NCBI GenBank assembly: GCA_002480165.1
Contig: DLBP01000056.1
Span: 1-8,694, forward strand
Source of the DNA: Proteobacteria bacterium UBA7821
GTDB lineage: Bacteria; Pseudomonadota; Gammaproteobacteria; Comchoanobacterales; Comchoanobacteraceae
Length of the DNA stretch: 8,694 bases
Direction: 5' to 3'
A program made the position numbers and the translations under genes. The notes below the pieces were generated by a model, which saw only the letters and a list, made by a program, of their open reading frames with translations, searched no databases and was not told where the DNA came from. Shown piece after piece: positions 1 through 6,090 of this stretch (the stretch's first letter is position 1; each line of letters starts with the position of its first letter).

Positions 1-2
1 TG

Positions 3-431
3 GTACGTCGCCTAGACGAGCAGGTCGGTGTTTCAGATGTTTGGTTAATGACAAGAGATAGGTCTTTGGGCGAATTTGAGTGTCATGGTCATCAGACACG
101 ATTAGCCAGTGTTTGTGTGTCAGAAAAAGCCAGGTTCGCTGCATCACTGTCTGGTATCGTATCTAAGGTTTTTGTTGTGGATACCGATCCACATACTGAG
201 CTAGCTGATCAAATATCGGATAGAATCGTCAGCCAAGTTCAAGACAACATTGAACCAGCCAATCAGCGATCGATAGTCTTATTGACTGATCCAAATATGG
301 CGTCTGTGTTATTGAAATCGTGTCAATCTGCCCTCAGAGCTTCATCAATAGCCAGCCAAGTATACGATTATGACGACGTTATGTCTGGTGGTTTTGTGCA
401 GGCAGCGCTACTGAGGTCACCACCTTGCTAA
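3..431 (+). CDS. 3' end of a possible FlhA/SctV-type (FHIPEP) type III export gate protein, partial
   Basis: The frame is open from the first bases of the window to TAA at 429-431, so this is probably the C-terminal ~142 residues of a longer protein. The first ATG (position 48) has no Shine-Dalgarno, which argues against a start there. I do not recognise it securely. The order of elements resembles the cytoplasmic C-terminus of FlhA/SctV: an L-x-E-x-V-x-V-x-D segment (LDEQVGVSDV), a helix where the family has VRxALxR (VSEKARFAAS), a strand plus acidic turn (VFVVDTDPHTEL), a second strand (SIVLLTDP) and a final strand and turn like family LSYNEIP (VYDYDDV) followed by a hydrophobic end. The stretch between the two strands is roughly 20 residues shorter than I expect in the family. 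If correct, it would be part of the inner-membrane nonameric gate of a flagellar or virulence export apparatus. The next gene overlaps its stop. The family assignment is inference from pattern only. Confidence 0.4.
   Translation, partial: VRRLDEQVGVSDVWLMTRDRSLGEFECHGHQTRLASVCVSEKARFAASLSGIVSKVFVVDTDPHTELADQISDRIVSQVQDNIEPANQRSIVLLTDPNMASVLLKSCQSALRASSIASQVYDYDDVMSGGFVQAALLRSPPC
413..417 (+). promoter_or_regulatory. Ribosome binding site deciding a TTG start
   Basis: GAGGT lies 7 nt before the TTG at 425 and 16-19 nt before the ATGs at 434 and 437, so it supports the TTG start. It lies within the last codons of the upstream gene, as expected for coupled translation. Confidence 0.5.
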
Positions 432-1036
432 ATATGATGGGCCAATCGCGATCATACTATTTCAGCCTGATCAGATTTTCATGGGAAGAAGATGATCTTG
501 AAGTAGAGTTACTTGCCATTTTTTCTAAGTTGCGAGTCCTATTGTTGTCGATACAACAGTCGACGATTGTTTGTTTTCAAATCATGAGTGTCGCTGTGCG
601 CATCATTATTGACTCGCTCATTTGGATTGTCCGCAGTTTTGCTTATTGTCGTCATCGGTTAACTGATGTTGTGACGCTCTACCAAGAGCGTTTGGTATCG
701 GCTTGTGAGGCAGATCAGACCAATGATCAACCGCTCCAACTGTTTGGGATTGCTTTGTTTAGAACATTCATGATCGAATTTTTAGCCGGTTGTCGATTGA
801 TGTACCGCCTTTCTACTTTTGTTCATCTTTCAATTGCAATGGAATTGGGAACGCTGTCTATTCCAGAGCCAATGCGATCGGAATATAAAGCATCCATGGC
901 TTCGAGTCTTTTCTATGGCTCTCTGTCAGCACTGGTATCGGTTAATATTTACACAACAACACTGAAAGCCGGTCTACTCATGCAGTCTGATCGATCGAGC
1001 TCAGATTTATCCAATGGCAGCGCTCTTGCCAATTAA
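425..1036 (+). CDS. Unrecognised hydrophobic protein, translationally coupled to the upstream gene
   Basis: I do not recognise this 203-residue product. It is read from a TTG at 425 that lies inside the last codons of the preceding gene (7-nt overlap). A GAGGT at 413-417 sits 7 nt upstream of the TTG, whereas the ATGs at 434 and 437 would be too far from it, so TTG is preferred. Hydrophobic or amphipathic stretches occur at about residues 29-74, 105-135 and 158-186, with Arg and Lys interspersed. An acidic patch EEDDLEVE lies at 21-28 and the C-terminal tail is Ser-rich and polar. This could be an inner-membrane or membrane-associated helical protein. Its coupling to the possible export-gate gene suggests a shared complex or secretion function, but that is only context. 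Its 3' end overlaps the convergent hydrolase gene by 30 bp. The gene is probably real because of the SD, the coupling and the long open frame. Confidence 0.6.
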   Translation: MLNMMGQSRSYYFSLIRFSWEEDDLEVELLAIFSKLRVLLLSIQQSTIVCFQIMSVAVRIIIDSLIWIVRSFAYCRHRLTDVVTLYQERLVSACEADQTNDQPLQLFGIALFRTFMIEFLAGCRLMYRLSTFVHLSIAMELGTLSIPEPMRSEYKASMASSLFYGSLSALVSVNIYTTTLKAGLLMQSDRSSSDLSNGSALAN

Positions 1037-1639
1037 GTTCGATAACTTTTCTCTAAGTTCGATAACTTTTCCATGAAAAAAGTGTCCGCAATCGATCTCA
1101 ATTTTGTACTTTGTCTGAGTGATTTGTTGGAACCAAGCATCAACGTCCTGTATTGATATAATGTCATCTCGTAGTCCCTGCACCAGTATTAATGGTGCGG
1201 TAACTTGGTTGGGGCAGTCAGTGTAGCGTTCAATTGCTGGTGCAATAGCAATGATGAGACTCGTTTTCAATTGCAGGCTTGCTTTGATTGCGATGTATCC
1301 ACCAAACGAAAAACCACAGATAATTAATGGTAAACCAGGGTTGTTGTTTTGTAGCCAATTCGCAAGCGCTATGGCATCGTGTGTCTCGCCAATGCCATGA
1401 TCATGTCTGCCTTGACTGTTGCCAACGCCCCTAAAGTTAAATTTTAAATGGTTAATTCGATTGTCTCCGAGGCTTTTTGCCAATGTGGTGACAACTTTAT
1501 TGTTCATGGTGCCATCATAAAGGGGATGTGGGTGACAGATGAGGGCGACGGCAATTGGGTTTGGAAAGCGATGATATTGATATTCAACCGGGTCATTAAT
1601 ATTGTCAAAAGATGAGACGGTTGTTGTTACTTGTGTCAT
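1007..1639 (-). CDS. Alpha/beta hydrolase, COG2945-type
   Basis: This is a cytoplasmic serine hydrolase of 210 residues, a normal length for the COG2945 alpha/beta superfamily, whose substrates are mostly unknown. Visible landmarks are the CHPHPLYDGTMNNKVV segment at 35-50 (family HPHPxxGGxMxNKVV), FNFRGVGNSQG at 67-77, the nucleophile elbow GFSFGG at 109-114 (Ser111), a candidate acid in QGLRDD at 154-159, and the catalytic His in CGHFFHG (His186). The C-terminus HGKVIELRE matches the usual family ending. The ATG overlaps the rubredoxin stop as ATGA, so translation is probably coupled and the two genes form one unit. The last residues are encoded by an 18-bp tandem repeat, and the final 30 bp overlap the convergent gene. 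Hydrolase identity is firm; the substrate is unknown. Confidence 0.88.
   Translation of the reverse strand: MTQVTTTVSSFDNINDPVEYQYHRFPNPIAVALICHPHPLYDGTMNNKVVTTLAKSLGDNRINHLKFNFRGVGNSQGRHDHGIGETHDAIALANWLQNNNPGLPLIICGFSFGGYIAIKASLQLKTSLIIAIAPAIERYTDCPNQVTAPLILVQGLRDDIISIQDVDAWFQQITQTKYKIEIDCGHFFHGKVIELREKLSNLIGKSAAIG
1034..1071. repeat. 18-bp tandem direct repeat at the convergent gene ends
   Basis: TAAGTTCGATAACTTTTC occurs exactly at 1034-1051 and again at 1054-1071, a 20-bp period. Each copy contains a small inverted repeat AAGTT-CGAT-AACTT followed by a short T run. The first copy begins at the stop codon of the unknown gene. Both copies are coding for the hydrolase on the minus strand but in different frames, because 20 is not a multiple of three (residues ~190-203, KVIEL then EKLSNL). 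Confidence 0.85.
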
Positions 1640-1809
1640 ACGCTTAGCATGTCAAAATCATCTTTCATGACGCCACAGTCTGGGCATGCCCAGTCGTCAG
1701 GCACATCCTGCCACCTAGTTCCAGGTGGGATATCACTGTCTGGCCATCCAATGCGCTCGTCATAAACAAATCCACAGATGATGCATAGATATTTTTTATA
1801 GTCTGTCAT
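1636..1809 (-). CDS. Rubredoxin
   Basis: A small one-iron electron carrier of 57 residues. The metal ligands are clear: Cys9 and Cys12 in CIICG, and Cys42 and Cys45 in CPDCG. The surrounding pattern is typical of rubredoxin: FVYDERIGWPDSDIPPGTRW, then WACPDCGVMKDDF. I chose the ATG at 1809 because AGGA lies 8 nt upstream and the resulting length matches ordinary rubredoxins. A longer reading from a TTG at 1833 would add eight residues (MEFNRNYS) that the family does not need. It overlaps the downstream hydrolase by 4 bp (ATGA). Rubredoxins pass electrons to partners such as alkane hydroxylases or oxygen/peroxide-reducing enzymes; no such partner is in the window. It is divergent from hemL and a promoter can be proposed between them. 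Confidence 0.95.
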   Translation of the reverse strand: MTDYKKYLCIICGFVYDERIGWPDSDIPPGTRWQDVPDDWACPDCGVMKDDFDMLSV

Positions 1810-1841
1810 GGAATAGTTCCTATTAAATTCCAAATTGGTAT

Positions 1842-1863
1842 GGTATATTACGGTATATATTAC
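1842..1863. repeat. AT-rich imperfect tandem repeat between rubredoxin and hemL
   Basis: GGTATATTAC (1842-1851) is followed directly by GGTATATATTAC (1852-1863), differing by one inserted AT. It lies in the 75-bp divergent gap and overlaps the candidate minus-strand -10. On the plus strand a weak hemL promoter (TTGGTA at 1835-1840, TATTAC at 1858-1863, 17-bp spacer) can also be drawn. Confidence 0.6.
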
Positions 1864-1885
1864 AGCTTTTCGGATAAATGATCAA
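1857..1885 (-). promoter_or_regulatory. Putative promoter for the rubredoxin-hydrolase pair
   Basis: On the minus strand TTGATC (1880-1885) is followed after 17 bp by TAATAT (1857-1862), predicting a start near 1850 and a leader of about 40 nt. Each hexamer matches consensus at 4 of 6 positions. The -35 overlaps the hemL start codon, so the two divergent genes would share this short region. Confidence 0.35.
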
Positions 1886-3174
1886 TGGTTTTAAAACAAG
1901 TCTCTAATGTCGAATGTTATGAACAAGCTAAGGGTGTGATACCCGGTGGAGTCAATTCGCCAGTTCGGTCTGCTAGGCAGGTCGCGGGAAAACCAATCTA
2001 TGTTGATTCAGCACAAGGTGCTTATTTAGTTGATTGCCAAGGTCAGCGTTACATTGATTATATACATGCATATGGCCCAGTGATCTTGGGTCATGCCGAT
2101 CCTGGGCTGAAAGCAGTGATTGCCTCGAGTGCCTCCACAGGCTGGGTTCATGGTCAGTGTCACCGCGCAGAAGTTGAATATGCTGCTTTGATATCAGAAT
2201 TAATACCGGGTATTGAACAAGTTCGTTTGATGAATTCAGGCACAGAAGCCGCTATGACCGCTGTGCGGTTAGCACGTGCCGTGACCGGTCGTTCACACAT
2301 CATCAAGTTTACTGGGCATTATCACGGGCATGCAGATGCTTTGATGCCTCAACCTGATTTAAGTGTGGATCAAATGAATGGCATACCAGCTGCGATTAGT
2401 GAACTAACACACACGTTACCCTTCAATGATCTAGAGGCTGCTCAGCGCCTGTTTGAGTCACTTGATGGGCAAGTGGCGGCTGTTTTAGTGGAGCCTATTG
2501 CGGGTAATATGGGAATGGTTTTTTCTAAGAAAGCTTTTTTAGTAGGGCTTCAGCAATTGTGTCGTCAATACCACTCGTTGTTAGTGTTTGACGAAGTGAT
2601 GACCGGATTTAGAGTTGGTTTAACCGGTGCGGCAGGTTATTATTCCATACAGCCTGATTTGTGGATTTATGGCAAAGTCATTGGGGGTGGGTTCCCAGTT
2701 GGGGCTGTCGGCGGACCGCGTGAGTTAATGGAGCAGTTATCACCCATCGGTTCTGTCTACCAAGGAGGAACATTCTCAGCCAACCCAATGGTGGTTAATG
2801 CTGGCTTGTACACGTTAAAGCGCCTAATGCAATCAGGCGTTTACCGTCAGTTGAATGATTATACCCGTACATTGACAGCGGAGATACGGCGAATGTTTAC
2901 AGCCCATGGTCTTGCTGTCCAAACGACTGCTTTAGGTGGGATGATGGGAATAGTTTTCCAGTCCAAGGCAGTTGAAACTCAACAAGATATTCAACAGGAT
3001 TCTGTTGACCGGTATCAGTTTATTTACCATCGTCTATTGGGCCAATCCATCTTACTGCCGCCGTCTGCTTATGAGGCATTGTTTATTGGGTTGTCGCACG
3101 ATGATGTGACGCTAACATTAACTTTAAAGGCGATAGAGCAGGTGGCGATAGATGGTGAGTTTGCTAACAATTAG
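1885..3174 (+). CDS. hemL: Glutamate-1-semialdehyde 2,1-aminomutase family protein (divergent HemL)
   Basis: A PLP-dependent class III enzyme of 429 residues, close to the ~426 of E. coli HemL, which converts glutamate-1-semialdehyde to 5-aminolevulinate for tetrapyrrole synthesis. HemL features seen are PGGVNSPVR at 20-28, NSGTEA at 117-122, YHGHAD at 146-151, VEPIAGNMG at 202-210, FDEVMTGFR at 235-243 and the PLP lysine Lys264 in YGKVIGGG. Deviations: the gating loop after YHGHAD lacks the usual AGSG motif and is about five residues shorter; the usual SFGAPTE is replaced by VHGQCHR at 88-94; and YQAGTLSGNP reads YQGGTFSANP at 292-301. ATG 1885 has only a weak SD (GGA at 1872-1874). The gene overlaps waaA by 23 bp. 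Family is certain. The aminomutase function is likely if no other hemL exists; a related aminotransferase is the alternative. Confidence 0.85.
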   Translation: MVLKQVSNVECYEQAKGVIPGGVNSPVRSARQVAGKPIYVDSAQGAYLVDCQGQRYIDYIHAYGPVILGHADPGLKAVIASSASTGWVHGQCHRAEVEYAALISELIPGIEQVRLMNSGTEAAMTAVRLARAVTGRSHIIKFTGHYHGHADALMPQPDLSVDQMNGIPAAISELTHTLPFNDLEAAQRLFESLDGQVAAVLVEPIAGNMGMVFSKKAFLVGLQQLCRQYHSLLVFDEVMTGFRVGLTGAAGYYSIQPDLWIYGKVIGGGFPVGAVGGPRELMEQLSPIGSVYQGGTFSANPMVVNAGLYTLKRLMQSGVYRQLNDYTRTLTAEIRRMFTAHGLAVQTTALGGMMGIVFQSKAVETQQDIQQDSVDRYQFIYHRLLGQSILLPPSAYEALFIGLSHDDVTLTLTLKAIEQVAIDGEFANN

Positions 3175-4426
3175 CTACCGAATGGCTGCCTGCGCTATAT
3201 CACCACTGCTATTTGTGTATGTGTGTTACCGGGCAATGATGGCCACTGCATTTTATCATAGCTTAAAACAGCGGTTTGGTGTCCTGTTACCGCATGAGCA
3301 TAAACAAGACTTGATTTGGATTCATGCTGTTTCACTGGGTGAGAGTAAGGTGGCCATCACCGTGATGAAAGCGCTCCATCAACATTGGCCAACTGCTAGA
3401 TTTTTGCTGACATCGATGACGGAATCTGGTTACGCTTATCAAGAGCAGTTTTCAGGTGAGCATGTGATGCATCAATATCTGCCCTATGATTGGTTTGGCT
3501 GGGTTGCGGCCCGATTTGTTAGACACTTCTCACCAAAGCTTGCTATTTTTATCGAGTCAGATTGGTGGCCTGGTTATTTGTTTGCACTGAAGTCACGATG
3601 TGTCCGCGTGGCTGTTTTAAACGCAAGGATGTCGCCACGTAGTCTTCGCTCATACCAAAAGATCAGACCGGTTATGTTGGAATTATTTTCAGCAGTTGAT
3701 CTTTTTTGTACACAAGATAGAGCCGGTAGTCAACACCTGCTTGATTTGGGTGTCGAGCCGAGCCGTATCCAGCTGTGTGGTAATATTAAGTACGATGGTC
3801 ATTATGTCCCCCATTTAGCCACCCAGTCCTTGTTTGATTCGATTACTAGGCTAAATATTTTAGCAGCATGTACGCATCCTGCAGAAGATCAGATTTGTTT
3901 TGACGCATGGAAAAATCTCAGGAAGACGAGAAGAGATTTATTGTTGATTATCGCACCGCGTCACATTGAGCGGGCTGGATCGATCGTGAGTTTCGTTACT
4001 AAACATGGTTATCACGCCGAGCGATTGACTCGGCTGAGTGGATGGTCTAAAGACTTGGATGTGGTGGTGGTTGATCAAATGGGCTGTTTGTCTAATTGTT
4101 ACTCAAATGCTGATGCGGTCTTTTTGGGAGGTAGTTTTGTCAATCGGGGTGGTCATAATCCAATCGAAGCAGCATTAGCTGCCCGCTGTGTTGTTATGGG
4201 CCCGTCTCGTTTTAACATAAAATCGGTTGTATCTGAGTTGCAGGCTATTGATGCGATCGATTGTGTTGAAGATGCGTCACAACTAGAGGTGGCGCTTACT
4301 TGGTCCCTTGATCATCGAGCTAATTACATGAGTAAGGGGAGAAGGGCGCAGCAATTGATGTTGAATCAGGCTGGTCCGTTGCAGGATTCTTTGTTAAAAA
4401 TATTGTCACTTTTGCAGACAAGTTAG
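3152..4426 (+). CDS. waaA: 3-deoxy-D-manno-octulosonic acid (Kdo) transferase
   Basis: An inner-membrane GT-B glycosyltransferase that adds Kdo from CMP-Kdo to lipid IVA, the start of the LPS core. Length (424) matches E. coli WaaA (425). An N-terminal hydrophobic anchor (about 12-29) is followed by HAVSLGE at 58-64 with Glu64 in the catalytic-base position, LTSMTESG at 86-93, YLPYD at 109-113, NARMSPRS at 157-164 and GNIKYD at 210-215. The nucleotide-binding half has IIAPRHIER at 266-274 and GGSFVNRGGHNPIEA at 326-340. The usual ETELWPN is altered to ESDWWPG at 135-141, and THEGEE to THPAED at 241-246. Start at 3152 keeps the membrane anchor and has an AGG about 9 nt upstream inside hemL; ATG 3182 has no SD. 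The 23-bp overlap indicates coupled expression with hemL. Confidence 0.93.
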   Translation: MVSLLTISYRMAACAISPLLFVYVCYRAMMATAFYHSLKQRFGVLLPHEHKQDLIWIHAVSLGESKVAITVMKALHQHWPTARFLLTSMTESGYAYQEQFSGEHVMHQYLPYDWFGWVAARFVRHFSPKLAIFIESDWWPGYLFALKSRCVRVAVLNARMSPRSLRSYQKIRPVMLELFSAVDLFCTQDRAGSQHLLDLGVEPSRIQLCGNIKYDGHYVPHLATQSLFDSITRLNILAACTHPAEDQICFDAWKNLRKTRRDLLLIIAPRHIERAGSIVSFVTKHGYHAERLTRLSGWSKDLDVVVVDQMGCLSNCYSNADAVFLGGSFVNRGGHNPIEAALAARCVVMGPSRFNIKSVVSELQAIDAIDCVEDASQLEVALTWSLDHRANYMSKGRRAQQLMLNQAGPLQDSLLKILSLLQTS

Positions 4427-4443
4427 ACTATATTGACTATAAT
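4415..4443 (+). promoter_or_regulatory. Putative promoter for the acyl-CoA ligase gene
   Basis: CAGACA (4415-4420, four of six matches to TTGACA) is separated by 17 bp from TATAAT (4438-4443), a perfect -10. The predicted start is near 4450. The -35 lies within the last codons of waaA, so the ligase may be transcribed both from here and by read-through. Confidence 0.4.
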
Positions 4444-4460
4444 TACCTCAGTTGTCTAAC
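4422..4460. repeat. Inverted repeat GTTAGAC/GTCTAAC around the putative ligase promoter
   Basis: GTTAGAC at 4422-4428 and GTCTAAC at 4454-4460 are exact inverse complements with 25 bp between them, enclosing the TATAAT. There is no T tract, so a terminator is unlikely; a pair of operator half-sites is possible. A similar arrangement lies upstream of the permease gene at 8144-8168. Confidence 0.4.
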
Positions 4461-4470
4461 CGTGCTTCCT

Positions 4471-6084
4471 ATGACTTTGAATATAAAACGTTTTTCTGAC
4501 TTAAATGCCTTATTGCAAGATTCATGCCAACAGTACTCTAGGCGCGCTTTTTCTAGCCACATGGGCACTACGATCACCTACAGGCAGCTGTATACTCAGT
4601 CTGAGTACTTTGCAAGAGTGCTTCAACATCAGTTTTCAGTCAAGCCTGGAGATAGGGTGGCTATCATGCTACCCAATACTTTTCAGCACCATATGGCTTT
4701 TTTTGGATGTATTCTTGCTGGGGCAGTGGTTGTCTGTGTCAATCCGCTTTACACGCCTAGGGAATTAAATCATCAGTTAAATGATTCGGGGGCAAAGCTG
4801 TTGGTTGGGTTAGATGTATTTGGTGATGTCGTCCAGCAGGGTATAGAAAATACTCTTGTGGATAATGTGATTATGTGTTCTATGGGTGACTGTTTAGGCT
4901 TAAAAGGTTTCTTGGTGAATATAATTATCAAGTATTTTAAAAAGAAAGTGCCGCGGTATCGTATTAATTCGGCTTATGCGTTTAAGTCCTTGATGAAATC
5001 TAGAGTAGGGCCGCTGGTGACGTTGTTGGATCGATCTTCAGAGCGTATTGCCTTATTGCAGTATACTGGAGGGACAACGGGGCTATCAAAGGGTGTTATG
5101 CTATCCCATCAAAATATCTTATCCAATATTGAGCAGTGTGCATCAGTTTCACAGTATCTGGATAAGCGGGATGGTCCCAGAAGGGTTTTATGTGCGTTAC
5201 CTTTGTTTCATATTTATGCGTTGACGTCTATTTTTTTGTTGTCATTAAGGCGTGGAGATCAATTGATTTTAGTGCACAGTCCACGTGATATTTCGAGTTT
5301 GATTGCGATTATGATTGAGTATCGGCCACAGATTATCCCTTTAATCAATACGTTGTTTGCTCAATTAATCCGGCACAAGGCGTTTGATGATTTTGATTTC
5401 TCGGATGTTGATTATTGCTTGAGTGGTGGCATGGCTCAGCAATTACAGGTGTCTCAGCAGTGGTACGATAAAACAAAAACCGTAATTCATCAGGGATATG
5501 GGTTGTCGGAGACCTCGCCTGTTGTGTCGATTTGTCTAGAAAATAAGGTGGTTGACAATGTAGGCGTGCCTTTGCCAATGACCAAAATCGGTATTAGACA
5601 TGTTCAGACAGGGGCTTGGTTGAAGACAGGTGAATCCGGTGAGATTTGTATTAAGGGGCCCCAAGTCATGGTGGGTTACTGGAATCGACCACAAGAGACA
5701 GCCGCTATTTTTGAGGATGGTTGGCTAAAGACAGGTGACATTGGCTGTTTGAATGAGCAGGGGCAGTTGGTGATTAATGATCGTTTGAAGGACATGGCTA
5801 TCATTAATGGGTTTAATGTCTATCCTAATGAAGTTGAATCGGTTTTGGTGGGTTACAGTCATATTGAAGAGGCGGCTGTGGTTGGCATGGTGGATCAGTC
5901 GGGTAAAGAGTACTTGGTTGCTTACATTGTTCAGACTGGCAGTGGCTTGACCGTTAGAGAAGTATTGGATTATTGTAAAGAAAATTTGGTTTATTATAAG
6001 ATACCCAGGTTAGTTTCTTTTGTTGATTCTTTGCCAAAGACGGCTGTTGGCAAAGTTTGTCGTAAGCGTTTGAGGCAAGCCTAA
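4471..6084 (+). CDS. Long-chain fatty acid-CoA ligase (FadD-like AMP-binding enzyme)
   Basis: An ANL-superfamily enzyme that activates fatty acids to acyl-CoA through an acyl-AMP intermediate, usually at the inner face of the membrane. Numbered from the ATG at 4471 (537 residues), the ATP loop YTGGTTGLSKG is at 198-208, GYGLSETSP at 342-350, the WLKTGDIG hinge region at 418-425, the FNVYPNEVE fatty-acyl signature segment at 448-456 and the C-terminal catalytic lysine in KTAVGKVCR (Lys528). It resembles FadD with an N-terminus about 15 residues shorter. A GTG at 4462 would add three residues; neither start has a clear SD. A short basic segment YFKKKVPRYR near 155-164 sits where FadD proteins have a membrane-proximal linker. 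It follows waaA by about 44 bp and converges on rnt with only 6 bp between stops. Exact chain-length preference cannot be read from sequence. Confidence 0.9.
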   Translation: MTLNIKRFSDLNALLQDSCQQYSRRAFSSHMGTTITYRQLYTQSEYFARVLQHQFSVKPGDRVAIMLPNTFQHHMAFFGCILAGAVVVCVNPLYTPRELNHQLNDSGAKLLVGLDVFGDVVQQGIENTLVDNVIMCSMGDCLGLKGFLVNIIIKYFKKKVPRYRINSAYAFKSLMKSRVGPLVTLLDRSSERIALLQYTGGTTGLSKGVMLSHQNILSNIEQCASVSQYLDKRDGPRRVLCALPLFHIYALTSIFLLSLRRGDQLILVHSPRDISSLIAIMIEYRPQIIPLINTLFAQLIRHKAFDDFDFSDVDYCLSGGMAQQLQVSQQWYDKTKTVIHQGYGLSETSPVVSICLENKVVDNVGVPLPMTKIGIRHVQTGAWLKTGESGEICIKGPQVMVGYWNRPQETAAIFEDGWLKTGDIGCLNEQGQLVINDRLKDMAIINGFNVYPNEVESVLVGYSHIEEAAVVGMVDQSGKEYLVAYIVQTGSGLTVREVLDYCKENLVYYKIPRLVSFVDSLPKTAVGKVCRKRLRQA

Positions 6085-6090
6085 ACCTTC

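Noticed and set aside
48..431. Complete small gene starting at ATG 48
   Set aside because: The frame is open further left to the window edge and no SD precedes the ATG, so a partial gene is more likely.
1034..1071. Tandem AAGTT-CGAT-AACTT hairpins as a proper bidirectional terminator
   Set aside because: Each stem is only 5 bp with a single G-C pair and the T run is short; kept as a repeat rather than called a terminator.
1810..1833. Longer rubredoxin from a TTG at 1833
   Set aside because: The extra eight residues are not part of the family, and the good AGGA site serves the ATG at 1809.
4505..4768. Plus-strand open frame of 87 codons inside the ligase gene
   Set aside because: It lies in another frame of a gene with clear family motifs, has no homology I recognise and no SD, so it is a shadow.
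5345..5578. Minus-strand open frame of 77 codons opposite the ligase gene
   Set aside because: Antisense to conserved ligase motifs, low-complexity product, no SD or promoter; a shadow frame.
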